A stretch of DNA of 64,000 bases, taken from Phycicoccus sp. Its GTDB lineage: Bacteria; Actinomycetota; Actinomycetes; Actinomycetales; Dermatophilaceae. Below the pieces are notes generated by a model. The model was not told where the DNA came from, ran no database searches, and saw nothing but the letters and a program-made list of their open reading frames with translations. Both the position numbers and the translations under genes were made by a program. Location: contig JAGOME010000007.1 in assembly GCA_017993715.1 (NCBI GenBank), forward strand, positions 22,321 to 86,320, read 5' to 3'. This document shows, one piece after another, positions 11,297 through 19,976 of this stretch. How positions within the stretch are numbered: the first letter of the stretch is position 1; every line of letters begins with the position of its first letter.

Positions 11297-12874
11297 TCAG
11301 TCGCGGGAGTGGCCGGCGTCCGACGGCAGGCGCAGCGTGGCCAGCAAGCCGATGAGGAGGAATGCCGCCGCCGACAAGGTCGTCACCCGCGAGGCCGCGA
11401 TCATCGCGTCCGTGGCGGCCGCGGCAACCGCCTCCTGACCGGGAGTCTGTTGCAGCCCAGCGATCGCGACGCCCGCGGAGTCGCTCACGGCCGACGTGAC
11501 CTTGTCGACGGCCTCGGTCGGCAGTCCCAAGCTCTCCAGCTCGCTGCGGGTGCGCGAGGCCAACTGATGCAGGAGCAGCCCACCCAAGGCGGCCACGCCC
11601 AGAGCCGAGCCCAACTGGCGCACCGTCGACTGCAGCCCGGAGGCCTGGCCGGACTCCTCCACCGGCACGTCGGACAACAGCAGTGAGGTCAGCTGCGCCG
11701 TGGCAAAGCCGACGCCGAACCCATAGAGGAACAGCCACGCCTTCAAGGCCCACGAACTCACGTCGGTCGAGAACGACAGGGCGACACCAGCCACGGCCAC
11801 CGCCTCGAGCCCGAGGCCGATCTGCACGATGGTGCGTTGGCTCAGACGCTTGGTCAGGGCGGGCAGGATGCCGGAACTGAGGAACGTCCCGGCGGCCAGG
11901 AAGACGATGATCCACCCGGTGCCGAGCGCGTCATACCCCAGCGCGCCCTGGAGTAGCAGCGGCAACGTGAACAGCAGCCCGAACTCGCCCAGCGCCACGA
12001 TGAGGGCGGCGACCGTGCCCGCGCTGAACGTCGGAATCCGGAAGAGCGTGAGGTCGATCAGCACGGGGCGACCAGAGGCTGCCCGACGGCCCTCGTGCCA
12101 GATCAAGGCGATGACCGAGAGCACGGCAGCCCCCAGCACCAACGGAATCGGGGAAAGGGACCCGTCGGACTGATGGATCCAGCCATAGGTCTGTGCCTCG
12201 ATGAGACCGAAGACGAGCCCTCCCATGCCGACACTCACCAGGGCGATCGCGACGTAGTCACCGCTCGGCATCGCGTGGGCATCCTTGGTCTCGGGCACCA
12301 CCGTGAGCAGTCCGACGAGGACCAGAATGCCGACGGGGATGTTGAGCCAGAAGGCCCACCGCCACGACACCTCGGTCGCGAGCCAGCCGCCGAGCAGCGG
12401 GCCCACCGCGGCCATGCCCCCGATGGCCGAGCCATAGACCGCGAAGGCAATAACCCTGGCCCGCCCGATAAACATCGCGTTGAGTGTCGACAGCGCCGAC
12501 GGCATGATCATCGCCGCGCCCACGCCCTGGACGAGACGGGCGCCGATGAGCATGGGCCCGTTGACCGACAACCCGGCAACGACCGATGCGGCGCCGAAGA
12601 TCGCCATGCCGATGGCAAAGATGCGCCGCCGTCCGATGATGTCGCCGACCCGTCCGACGGTAATGAGGAGGGCGGCAAAGACGAGCGAGTAGACGGCATT
12701 CATCCACTGGGCCTCGGTCGCGGTCAGCGAGAGGTCCTCGATCACGACCGGGAGCGCGACGTTGACGATCGTCGCATCCATGATCACCAGGCTGACGCCG
12801 AAGGCGATGGAGAGCAGCGCGGGCCAGTGAACCCGCTCGGTCGGCATGGTCGATGGGGGGCTCGCGGTCGTCAT
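11297..12874 (-). CDS. MFS drug exporter, DHA2 (14-TM) family
   Basis: A 525-residue integral membrane antiporter. The DHA2 marks are clear: motif D1 near the N-terminus (MDATIVNVALPVVIEDL), motif A between helices 2 and 3 (GRVGDIIGRRRIF) and motif C (GAAMIMPSALSTLNAMF...GPLLGGWL). The C-terminus is Arg/His-rich. It starts at the ATG at 12874, with GGAG close by and a TAACAT element seven bases upstream, so it may be leaderless. It is divergent from a TetR-family gene across 63 bases that contain a 22-base palindrome. Export of a toxic organic compound under TetR control is the expected role; the substrate is unknown. Confidence 0.88.
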   Translation of the reverse strand: MTTASPPSTMPTERVHWPALLSIAFGVSLVIMDATIVNVALPVVIEDLSLTATEAQWMNAVYSLVFAALLITVGRVGDIIGRRRIFAIGMAIFGAASVVAGLSVNGPMLIGARLVQGVGAAMIMPSALSTLNAMFIGRARVIAFAVYGSAIGGMAAVGPLLGGWLATEVSWRWAFWLNIPVGILVLVGLLTVVPETKDAHAMPSGDYVAIALVSVGMGGLVFGLIEAQTYGWIHQSDGSLSPIPLVLGAAVLSVIALIWHEGRRAASGRPVLIDLTLFRIPTFSAGTVAALIVALGEFGLLFTLPLLLQGALGYDALGTGWIIVFLAAGTFLSSGILPALTKRLSQRTIVQIGLGLEAVAVAGVALSFSTDVSSWALKAWLFLYGFGVGFATAQLTSLLLSDVPVEESGQASGLQSTVRQLGSALGVAALGGLLLHQLASRTRSELESLGLPTEAVDKVTSAVSDSAGVAIAGLQQTPGQEAVAAAATDAMIAASRVTTLSAAAFLLIGLLATLRLPSDAGHSRD

Positions 12875-12881
12875 GCTCCGG

Positions 12882-12887
12882 ATGTTA
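12882..12887 (-). promoter_or_regulatory. -10 element of the MFS exporter
   Basis: TAACAT on the minus strand ends seven bases before the ATG at 12874. Its upstream half overlaps the palindromic operator, so a bound repressor would cover it. Confidence 0.45.
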
Positions 12888-12906
12888 TCGACACCAGTGT
12901 CGATAA
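12885..12906. promoter_or_regulatory. TetR-type operator between exporter and regulator
   Basis: Perfect ten-base arms TTATCGACAC and GTGTCGATAA are separated by CA. Position and symmetry fit a dimer-binding operator for the adjacent TetR protein, controlling both divergent genes. Confidence 0.8.
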
Positions 12907-12937
12907 AACGTCCCGTTCGGATGAAACACTGGGCGGT

Positions 12938-13516
12938 ATGCCTCGGATCATGGTCGACTCGGTCGCTGAGCATCATGCGCTGCGACGGCAAGGCATCCTC
13001 GACGCCGCCGTGGACGTGCTCGGGGAGGACGGGATCCAGGCCGTCACTCCGGCGGCCGTGGCGGCCCGCACTGGCCTGGCGCGCAACAGCATTTATCAGT
13101 ACCACCCCTCAACGGGCGCCTTGGTTGCCGCCGCCGTCGAGGAGGCCTTCCGGCGGGCGCTCGCTGAGGTCGCGGTCCGCGTGTCACCTGACACGGATGC
13201 CTCCCAGCGGCTCCACGGCTGGATCACCGCGGGCCTGAATGCCGCCGTGAGCGGGCATGCCGTGTGGCGCGCCGAGGGCGCGGACCTCCCGCAGGAGTGT
13301 CATCAACGGGTCGTCGAACTGCACACCCAGCTGCAGACGCCACTCGTCGATGCCTTGACCGAACTGGCTTGGCCCGAGCCGAAGTCCATGGCCGAGCTCG
13401 TCGCCGGGCTGGTCCGGGCCGGCGCAGATCAGGTCCGCCGAGGGGACGAGGTCGACGCCGTTGTCGACCGCATCGTGACCCTCCTGCCCGGTCAGGTCGG
13501 ATCGGTCACCGCGTAG
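12938..13516 (+). CDS. TetR/AcrR-family transcriptional regulator
   Basis: A 192-residue regulator with an N-terminal helix-turn-helix (residues about 10-56: RRQGILDAAVDVLGEDG, then VTPAAVAARTGLARNSIYQYH) and a variable C-terminal ligand domain. It starts at the ATG at 12938, 31 bases from the palindromic operator it shares with the divergent DHA2 exporter. It is expected to repress both genes until it binds the exported compound. Its last 25 bases overlap, tail to tail, the end of glgX. A later in-frame ATG at 12950 is a less likely start. Confidence 0.85.
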   Translation: MPRIMVDSVAEHHALRRQGILDAAVDVLGEDGIQAVTPAAVAARTGLARNSIYQYHPSTGALVAAAVEEAFRRALAEVAVRVSPDTDASQRLHGWITAGLNAAVSGHAVWRAEGADLPQECHQRVVELHTQLQTPLVDALTELAWPEPKSMAELVAGLVRAGADQVRRGDEVDAVVDRIVTLLPGQVGSVTA

Positions 13517-15678
13517 ACCTGGATGGTTCGGGGCGCGACCGCCGTGGGACCAGGACGAACAGGCTCCCCAGCAGGCTGCGGTCGCTCCCAGGTGCTGTCC
13601 CACACGAGCGTGTAGGCGCTGACACCCGGGGCGCTCGGCAACGTCACCGACGCGTCGTCATCGGTCTGCAGGACAACGAGGACGGACTCGCCTCCCAACC
13701 AGGCGCCGTTGACGAGCATCTGGAGCGTGTGCAGGTGCGGGTCTCCCCACTGCTGCACCATGGGCTCGCCGGCAGCGTCGTACCAGGCCAGATCGACCGA
13801 TCCGTCCTCGTGCACCGGCTCACCCTCAGCCCAAGTGCGTTGTCGCAGAGCGGGAAAGCGCCGCCGCAGCGCCAGGAGATGCCTTGTCGTCGCATGCAAG
13901 TCGGCCTGCCACGGCTCCCAGGACCAGTCGAACCACGAGATCTCGTTGTCCTGGCAGTAGGGGTTGTTGTTGCCGCCCTGACTGCGTCCGAACTCGTCGC
14001 CACCGTTGATCATGGGAATGCCCGCAGAGAGCAGGAGGCTCGCCATCACGTGCCGCATCGCCCGGCGTCGGCGCGCGAGGATCTGCTCGTCGTCGGTCGC
14101 GCCCTCAACGCCGTGGTTCCAGGAGGAGTTGTTGTCCGACCCGTCTCGGTTTCCTTCCCCGTTGGCGCCGTTGTGTTTCCGGTCGAATGCCGTGAGGTCG
14201 GCGACCGTGAAGCCGTCGTGCGCGGCGACGAAGTTCACCGACGCTGTCGGCCCTCGGTCGTGGCGGCCAAACAGGTCACGCGACCCCGCGAGCCGGGTCG
14301 CCACATCCTGCAGTCCATGGGTGGCGTCGCCGTGGTCGAGGTTGCGTTGGTCGGTCAGCCAGAGCTGCCGAATGGCGTCGCGATAGCGGTCGTTCCACTC
14401 GCTGAAGGGCGGTGGGAACTGTCCTGTCCGCCAGCCGTGCATGCCCACATCCCAGGGCTCCGCGATGAGTTTGACCTGCGAGAGAACCGGATCGGTGCGC
14501 AGGGCGACGAGGAAAGGGTGGTCGGGATCGTATTCGTCGCCGCGACCCCGGCCGAGAGCCACCGCGAGGTCGAAGCGGAAACCGTCGACGTGATAGTCCA
14601 GGACCCACCGGCGCAGGCTGTCCAAGACCATCCGACAGACGATCGGATGTCGCAGATCCAACGTGTTGCCGCATCCGGTGACATCGATGTCGCGGCCCCG
14701 CTCGTCGAGGCGGTAGTAGGCGCGGTTATCCAGCCCGCGGAACGACAACGTGGCGCCGGTCCGGTCCTGCTCGGCGGTGTGGTTGTAGACCACATCGAGG
14801 ATGACCTCGATCCCGGCCTGATGGAGCAGTTTGACCATGCCTTTGAACTCGTCGACGACGCCCTGGGGATCGGTGGCGGCGGCATACGGAGCGTGCGGCG
14901 CGTGAAAGCCGAGGGTGTTGTACCCCCAGTGGTTGGTCATGCCCCGCAGGACCAGATGGGGTTCGCTGGTGAAGGCATGAACGGGCAGCAGCTCCACGGC
15001 CGTGATCCCGAGGTCGGTGAGATACGCAACGGTCGCCGGGTGGGCGAGCGCGGCATACGTCCCCCGCAGGTTTTCCGGAATGCCGGGGAGCCGCTTGGTG
15101 AGGTTGACGACGTGCGTCTCGTAGAGGACCGACGCGCTGCGGCTAATGCCAGGCGGGGCATCGTCGCCCCAGTCGAATGCGTCGTTGATGACCACGCTCC
15201 GGGGCATGGCCGCCGCGCTGTCCAACTCGCTGCGCGTCTCCCCGTCGCTCACCCAGGTGGCGGGATCGACCTCGGCGCCGTAGATCTCCGGACCCCAACG
15301 CACCGGTCCTTCGATGGCCTTGGCATACGGGTCCATGAGCAGCTTGTGCGGGTTGTGGCGCAGACCCTCGCCCGGAGACCACGCGCCGTCGACCCGGAAG
15401 GCGTAACGGGTGCCTGGGCCGACGTCGGGGACGAAGCCGAACCACCAGCCGAACGCGCGCTCGCGCAGGGGGACCCGGCGCTCGCTCGCGCCCTCGGTGT
15501 CCCCGGCCTCGAAGAGGCAGAGCAGGACCGAGTCGGCGTGGCCGGCGTAGACGCAGACATCGGCGCCACCCTCGACGAGGGTGACACCGGGGGCCGGCGG
15601 CAGGTCGCGGCCAAGGGGCAGGGGAGCGTCGGTCTGGGCGGTGGAGGCAGGCAAGGCGGCGTGGCCATGAGGTGGCAT
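13492..15678 (-). CDS. glgX: Glycogen debranching enzyme (GH13_11)
   Basis: A 728-residue enzyme that cleaves alpha-1,6 branches in phosphorylase-limit glycogen. An N-terminal CBM48-like domain (WWFGFVPDVGPGTRYAFRVDGAW) comes first, then the barrel with nucleophile Asp in FRFDLAVAL (about 370), acid/base Glu in LIAEPWDVG (about 407) and the third acid in AAHDGFTVADL (about 488), plus the GlgX-typical HNGANGEGNRDG and NNPYCQDNEISW blocks. The ATG at 15678 lies seven bases after TAGGTT, so it is probably leaderless. It is divergent from the ybjN-like gene by 35 bases and overlaps the tetR end. It works with the two phosphorylases to break down glycogen. Confidence 0.95.
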   Translation of the reverse strand: MPPHGHAALPASTAQTDAPLPLGRDLPPAPGVTLVEGGADVCVYAGHADSVLLCLFEAGDTEGASERRVPLRERAFGWWFGFVPDVGPGTRYAFRVDGAWSPGEGLRHNPHKLLMDPYAKAIEGPVRWGPEIYGAEVDPATWVSDGETRSELDSAAAMPRSVVINDAFDWGDDAPPGISRSASVLYETHVVNLTKRLPGIPENLRGTYAALAHPATVAYLTDLGITAVELLPVHAFTSEPHLVLRGMTNHWGYNTLGFHAPHAPYAAATDPQGVVDEFKGMVKLLHQAGIEVILDVVYNHTAEQDRTGATLSFRGLDNRAYYRLDERGRDIDVTGCGNTLDLRHPIVCRMVLDSLRRWVLDYHVDGFRFDLAVALGRGRGDEYDPDHPFLVALRTDPVLSQVKLIAEPWDVGMHGWRTGQFPPPFSEWNDRYRDAIRQLWLTDQRNLDHGDATHGLQDVATRLAGSRDLFGRHDRGPTASVNFVAAHDGFTVADLTAFDRKHNGANGEGNRDGSDNNSSWNHGVEGATDDEQILARRRRAMRHVMASLLLSAGIPMINGGDEFGRSQGGNNNPYCQDNEISWFDWSWEPWQADLHATTRHLLALRRRFPALRQRTWAEGEPVHEDGSVDLAWYDAAGEPMVQQWGDPHLHTLQMLVNGAWLGGESVLVVLQTDDDASVTLPSAPGVSAYTLVWDSTWERPQPAGEPVRPGPTAVAPRTIQVYAVTDPT

Positions 15679-15685
15679 GGAGGCA

Positions 15686-15691
15686 AACCTA
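15686..15691 (-). promoter_or_regulatory. -10 element of glgX (leaderless)
   Basis: TAGGTT on the minus strand ends seven bases before the ATG at 15678. Confidence 0.5.
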
Positions 15692-15701
15692 GCGAGCCGG
15701 A

Positions 15702-15707
15702 TACCGT
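15702..15707 (+). promoter_or_regulatory. -10 element of the YbjN-like gene (leaderless)
   Basis: TACCGT ends six bases before the ATG at 15714. The two divergent -10 elements are only ten bases apart, so glgX and this gene may interfere or be co-controlled. Confidence 0.5.
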
Positions 15708-15713
15708 GGACCC

Positions 15714-16190
15714 ATGACCGATCCGGCTTCGCTGCCCAACTTCCCGCCCCCGCCCGACCAGCACCCGCTGCGTGGACGGGTCCTCGACGCCCTCATCGAC
15801 GTGGGGATCCAACCCAATGTCGACGACGACGGCGACGTGGCCTTCAAGGTCAACGACCAGCAGTTGTTCATCCGGTCGTCCGAGGGCGACCTGACGATCA
15901 TGCGGGTTTTCGGACAGTGGCAGCTCCCCGATGAGCTCAAGGGCGAGACGGCGCGGGTCATGGAGGTGTGCAACGAGCTCAACCTCACCCTCAACTGTGT
16001 CAAGACCGGTCTGGGCGCGGGCTCCCTCGTCGTGACCGCGGACTTCCTCGAGACCACCGGGCTCGACGTCGCGATGGCGACCCAGCTCGGCATTCAGCTC
16101 GTCCTGTCGACCGTGCACCTCTGGCACCAGAAGGCGCTCGGCGTCACCCCCGACTCCCCGGAGGGCTCCGGCGACGGGAGCGGGTCATGA
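15714..16190 (+). CDS. YbjN domain-containing protein
   Basis: A 158-residue cytoplasmic protein of the YbjN / type III chaperone-like fold. The central segment (LDALIDVGIQPNVDDDGDVAFKV, then LTIMRVFGQWQLP and VMEVCNELNLTLNCVKTGL) follows the family pattern. In E. coli YbjN affects motility and stress traits, but the biochemical role is unsettled. The end is Gly/Ser-rich. Its stop overlaps the enoyl-CoA hydratase start (ATGA), so the two are co-translated. No transmembrane or signal segment is seen. Confidence 0.75.
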   Translation: MTDPASLPNFPPPPDQHPLRGRVLDALIDVGIQPNVDDDGDVAFKVNDQQLFIRSSEGDLTIMRVFGQWQLPDELKGETARVMEVCNELNLTLNCVKTGLGAGSLVVTADFLETTGLDVAMATQLGIQLVLSTVHLWHQKALGVTPDSPEGSGDGSGS

Positions 16191-16975
16191 CCGACCTGGT
16201 GCGGCTCGAGGTTGCTGACGGGATCGGAGTCATCCGGCTCGACCGGCCGCTGATGAACGCCCTCAACGCCGAGATCCAGCAGGGCCTGATTGAGGTCTGT
16301 CGCGAGGCGGCGACCCGGCGCGACGTGTCTGCTGTCATCGTCTACGGCGGGGACAAGGTCTTCGCGGCCGGGGCCGATATCAAGGAGATGGAGGCCATGT
16401 CCTACACCGACATGGTCGACCACTCCACGCTGCTGCAGGACTTCACCAAGGCCCTGTCCGGGATCCCCAAGCCCACCGTCGCAGCGATCACCGGCTATGC
16501 GCTCGGCGGCGGCTGCGAGGTGGCCTTGGCCTGTGACTTCCGGGTCGCGGCGGCCGGCGCCAAGCTGGGCCAGCCCGAGATCCTCCTCGGCATCATTCCG
16601 GGCGCCGGCGGCACCCAGCGCCTGGCCAGGCTCGTCGGGTCGGCCAAGGCCAAGGACATCATCTTCAGCGGGCGGTTTGTCGACGCGGCCGAGGCGCTGG
16701 CCATCGGTCTGGTCGACGATGTGGTCGACGTGGTCGAGCCCGGCGACGTGCTGGAGGCCGCCAAGGCGCGGGTGCGACCGTTCGTCGGGGGCCCGGCTTA
16801 CGCCATGCGGGCCGCCAAGGAGGCGATCGACCGCGGGCTCGAGGTCGACCTCAACACCGGTTTGGAGATCGAGCGCACCCTGTTCGCGGGTCTGTTCGCG
16901 ACCAAGGACCAGGCCACCGGGATGCGCAGCTTCGTGGAGAGCGGACCCGGCAAGGCGGTCTTCGAGGGCGCCTGA
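16187..16975 (+). CDS. Enoyl-CoA hydratase / isomerase family (crotonase)
   Basis: A 262-residue crotonase-fold enzyme that hydrates trans-2-enoyl-CoA in beta-oxidation. The oxyanion-hole block FAAGADIKEM, the GYALGGGCEVALACD block carrying the first catalytic Glu, and LGQPEILLGIIPGAGGTQRL carrying the second are all present, so a true hydratase is likely. It overlaps the YbjN-like gene by four bases. About 2 kb downstream are etfBA, which accept electrons from acyl-CoA dehydrogenases, so fatty-acid oxidation functions are close together. Confidence 0.9.
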   Translation: MTDLVRLEVADGIGVIRLDRPLMNALNAEIQQGLIEVCREAATRRDVSAVIVYGGDKVFAAGADIKEMEAMSYTDMVDHSTLLQDFTKALSGIPKPTVAAITGYALGGGCEVALACDFRVAAAGAKLGQPEILLGIIPGAGGTQRLARLVGSAKAKDIIFSGRFVDAAEALAIGLVDDVVDVVEPGDVLEAAKARVRPFVGGPAYAMRAAKEAIDRGLEVDLNTGLEIERTLFAGLFATKDQATGMRSFVESGPGKAVFEGA

Positions 16976-16992
16976 CGCTCCGGCCCTATATT

Positions 16993-17006
16993 CGCCCGTT
17001 CGGGCG
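16993..17006. terminator. Short hairpin after the enoyl-CoA hydratase gene
   Basis: CGCCC-GTTC-GGGCG is a perfect five-pair stem with a tetraloop, 18 bases past the stop. There is no T tract, so terminator function is tentative. Confidence 0.35.
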
Positions 17007-17035
17007 TTGCGGCGCCTCGCTCGTCCTCGGACGTG

Positions 17036-17536
17036 TCAGGTCGAAGGGTCGGCTTCCCCACGTGACCAGGACTCGGGAAGCGGCCCGAGGAGCGGCTGCG
17101 CGGTGGGCGCGTTCTGGTAGCCGTGCTCCCACGGTAAATGTCCCTGGCTGTCGCACCAGATCATTTGGAGGGCGGCGACAGTGCCGTACGTCTGCTCCAC
17201 GGCGGTGAGCCCGCTGGTGTCAAGGGCGCCGATGAAGGCGAGCGTCCCGCCCTCCGTGAGATCGGTGACGAGGCTTCCTGCCGTGAATCGGCGGCCGTCG
17301 CGCACCTGAGCTCCGATGTCGTTGAGGAAAGCTTGGGCGGCCGCGAAGGGCAACCCTTGGGTCACGATCTCTGGATGGTCGAAACCCGTGAGCCCGACCG
17401 TGTACGAGAAAGGGGCCTCACCAGGCTCGTCGCCGGCCCCGACATGGCGCACCGCCCAACCGAACGTGTCGATGAGGGAGAGCAACTCGGCATAGACCCG
17501 GTCCGGGCCACCCGTCCTGTCTCCGGCTCCGCTCAT
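17036..17536 (-). CDS. DUF4262 domain-containing protein
   Basis: A 166-residue cytoplasmic protein with the DUF4262 pattern: GWAVRHVGAGDEPGEAPFSYTVGL after an N-terminal helix, then GFDHPEIVTQGLP and a C-terminal WCDSQGHLPWEHGY. No enzymatic activity is established for the family. The start ATG at 17536 has no ribosome site but lies seven bases after TACGGT, suggesting a leaderless message; the 46 in-frame codons upstream are not family-like. It is convergent with the enoyl-CoA hydratase gene. Confidence 0.75.
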   Translation of the reverse strand: MSGAGDRTGGPDRVYAELLSLIDTFGWAVRHVGAGDEPGEAPFSYTVGLTGFDHPEIVTQGLPFAAAQAFLNDIGAQVRDGRRFTAGSLVTDLTEGGTLAFIGALDTSGLTAVEQTYGTVAALQMIWCDSQGHLPWEHGYQNAPTAQPLLGPLPESWSRGEADPST

Positions 17537-17543
17537 GCACCGG

Positions 17544-17549
17544 ACCGTA
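17544..17549 (-). promoter_or_regulatory. -10 element of the DUF4262 gene (leaderless)
   Basis: TACGGT on the minus strand ends seven bases before the ATG at 17536. Confidence 0.45.
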
Positions 17550-17599
17550 GCAAGCCCTGGGTGCTTCTCCGTTCCCGCTCGCACCCCGCCCTGCGGTAC

Positions 17600-17657
17600 C
17601 CGGCTCGTTGGTGATCTGGCTGGGGTCATAGCCCCACCCAGATCACCCACGAGCCGG
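17600..17657 (-). terminator. Long hairpin downstream of the DUF2254 gene
   Basis: Arms beginning CCGGCTCGT at 17600 and ending ACGAGCCGG at 17657 pair over about 26 bases with two mismatches around a TCATA loop. It lies between the end of the DUF2254 gene (17693) and the start of the DUF4262 gene, so it likely ends the former's message. Confidence 0.7.
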
Positions 17658-17692
17658 CATCCGCTGTGACCCACTGGCGCCCGCGCCGAAGG

Positions 17693-18958
17693 TCAGCGCT
17701 TGGCGGCGATTGCGCGCTGGTGCTCGGGTCGGGCGATGGCAGCCAGGTCGGCGAGGATCAGCTCGATCTCGGCTGGCACCTGCAGGCTGTCTTTCCCGTA
17801 GCGGGCGATCTCGTCCACGCTGAGGTCAAGGACGCGCGCAAAGGTCGTGGGCTGATCGACGACCCGGATCGTGCCCGCCTGGTCGACGATTACCGGCGAG
17901 GGGTCGAGGCGGCAGGCGAGCACCCGCAGCAGCCGGTGGAGCTCACCGAGCACCTCGACTGCGGTCGTCGGATCGTTGATCCCCGGGGACAGCGCGCGCA
18001 CGCCGATGTCCACGAGCTGACGCACCCCGAACTCGGGATCCTGATCGATCAACCGCTCCCGCCCAAGGGTGAATGCCGCCCGCACCGCCTCGACGGTCGC
18101 CTCCTCGTCCGCTCCCGCGGCGAGCTGGTCGACCGGGTGGACGACCGCGAGGTCCTGCCCGGTATGCCGCACCAGGCCCGGCCTGGCTAGCAGGTCGATG
18201 CGCATGCCATGCTCCGCGGCCCAGCTCGCCAACACGCTCAGCGCGATGTCTTGGACGACCCCATGCCGGTCGCCCGTCGTCACCACGATCCCGTCGACGG
18301 CTGGGACCTCCGGGGCTGGAGCGGGGGCCGGCGCGACGGCACTCTCCTCATCCCAACCCCTCGTGAGCACGGCCTGGGTGCGGGTGGCGACCCGGTCGAT
18401 GACCTGCCCTACCTGGATCGAGACGGTCACGTGGTGGATGAAGGCGAAGAACATCGCCACGCTGGCGAGCACGAGCGCGAGGGCCACCGCGACGGAGAAC
18501 TGAGGGACGAACGAGTCGTCCCCGTCGCGGACCCGCCGCAGCACGAGGAACGCGAAAACGAACGACGACGTGAAGATCCCGAGCGTCACCTGGGTGACCC
18601 GGCTGGCGAGGAAGTCTCCAAGGAGTCGGGGCGTGAACTGACTGCTCGCGAGCTGGATGACGACCATGGTGATGGAAAACACCAGGGCCGTGATCGAGAC
18701 CATGGCGCTGGCGATCGTGCTGAGGATCGCGCTCGCCGCGGCGGCATTCCCGCTGAAGAACCACGACGCCCGCGATCCCAGGTTCTCGTCGAGCCAGGGG
18801 AGGAGGAAGCCGGCGAGGACCGCGAACAGGCTGATCACCGACGGCAGCACCCAGAACGGTCGCCATACGCGCTCCCAGCGCTGAACCGTGGGGGGATCGC
18901 CCACCGGACCGACCAGCCGGCGCACCGCGGCCGACTCGCCGCTGTCCTCGGGACTCAT
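17693..18958 (-). CDS. DUF2254 family membrane protein (copy 1)
   Basis: A 421-residue membrane protein. Four hydrophobic helices lie in the first half: near 30-50 (FWVLPSVISLFAVLAGFLLP), 75-100, 118-138 and 150-172. The hallmark SITMVVIQLASSQFTPRLL follows helix two. The C-terminal half is cytoplasmic and ends in a region with GINDPTTA, conserved in the family. No function is established. The start ATG at 18958 has GAGG upstream; earlier in-frame codons look non-coding. A divergent second copy lies at 46378-47787; they share motifs but little overall sequence, so this is not a recent duplication. Confidence 0.8.
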   Translation of the reverse strand: MSPEDSGESAAVRRLVGPVGDPPTVQRWERVWRPFWVLPSVISLFAVLAGFLLPWLDENLGSRASWFFSGNAAAASAILSTIASAMVSITALVFSITMVVIQLASSQFTPRLLGDFLASRVTQVTLGIFTSSFVFAFLVLRRVRDGDDSFVPQFSVAVALALVLASVAMFFAFIHHVTVSIQVGQVIDRVATRTQAVLTRGWDEESAVAPAPAPAPEVPAVDGIVVTTGDRHGVVQDIALSVLASWAAEHGMRIDLLARPGLVRHTGQDLAVVHPVDQLAAGADEEATVEAVRAAFTLGRERLIDQDPEFGVRQLVDIGVRALSPGINDPTTAVEVLGELHRLLRVLACRLDPSPVIVDQAGTIRVVDQPTTFARVLDLSVDEIARYGKDSLQVPAEIELILADLAAIARPEHQRAIAAKR

Positions 18959-19152
18959 CCGGCCGATCCTCGCAGACTCTCGAACGGGGGCGGACGCGGG
19001 GAAGTGGCGGTCATCACCCCGGACAGGCAGTGGTGCTCTTCCCGGAGCCTGAGAGGATGGACGGCGATCCGTTTCGCGACACGGAGCTGGGGTGTTCCAC
19101 CGAGTGCTCAACGGCCCGTGTCTTGGCATCAAGGAAGTAGGGACAGACACGC

Positions 19153-19944
19153 ATGAACATCGTCGTCTGCGTCAAGTACGTGCCGGACGCGCAGTCCGAC
19201 CGGTCCTTTAGCGAGGCCGACAAGACCGTCGACCGTGACGGTGTCGACGGGCTCCTCGCCGAGACCGACGAGTATGCGGTCGAGGAGGCGCTAAAGATCG
19301 CCGAGTCCAGCGAGGGCACCGTGACGGTCCTGACCATGGGCCCTGCCAAGGCTGCCGATGCGGTCAAGAAGGCGCTGCAGATGGGGGCGCACCAGGGTGT
19401 GCATGTCCTCGACGACGGGATCCACGGTTCTGACGCGCCGGCCACCTCGCTCGTCCTCGCCGAAGCCATCAAGAAGTCGAATGACGGCGCCGTGCCGGAC
19501 CTGATCCTGCTCGGGATGTCCTCAACGGATGGCGTCATGGGCGTGGTCCCGGCCATGCTCGCCGAGCGCCTCGGGCTGCCGCAGGTGACCTACGCCTCGG
19601 CCCTGACCATTGGCGACGGTTCCTTCAGCGCGCGCCGCGACGGGGACACCGCCAGCGAGACCATCGAGGCGAGTCTGCCCGCGGTCGTCTCGGTGACCGA
19701 CCAGATCAACGAGCCGCGCTACCCCTCCTTCAAGGGGATCATGGCGGCCAAGAAGAAGCCGGTGCAGACGTGGGGCCTGGCCGACCTCGGCCTGGGCGCC
19801 GACCAGGTCGGCCTGGACGCGTCCTGGACCAAGGTTGTCTCCTTCGCCAAGCGCCCGCCGCGCTCGCAGGGCCAGATCGTCGCCGATGAGGGCGATGGCG
19901 GCACCAAGTTGGTGGAGTTCCTCTCCGCCCAGAAGTTCCTCTAA
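19153..19944 (+). CDS. etfB: Electron transfer flavoprotein beta subunit
   Basis: A 263-residue subunit of the heterodimeric ETF that takes electrons from acyl-CoA dehydrogenases and passes them to ETF-quinone oxidoreductase. The N-terminal MNIVVCVKYVPD and the C-terminal half with PAVVSVTDQINEPRYPSFKGIMAAKKKP are family signatures, the latter near the AMP site. The ATG at 19153 is preceded by a purine-rich AAGGAAG at some distance. etfA follows 32 bases later with its own ribosome site, forming an operon. Confidence 0.95.
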   Translation: MNIVVCVKYVPDAQSDRSFSEADKTVDRDGVDGLLAETDEYAVEEALKIAESSEGTVTVLTMGPAKAADAVKKALQMGAHQGVHVLDDGIHGSDAPATSLVLAEAIKKSNDGAVPDLILLGMSSTDGVMGVVPAMLAERLGLPQVTYASALTIGDGSFSARRDGDTASETIEASLPAVVSVTDQINEPRYPSFKGIMAAKKKPVQTWGLADLGLGADQVGLDASWTKVVSFAKRPPRSQGQIVADEGDGGTKLVEFLSAQKFL

Positions 19945-19976
19945 GCCACCGACGTCAACGAAAGGCAGATACCCAC

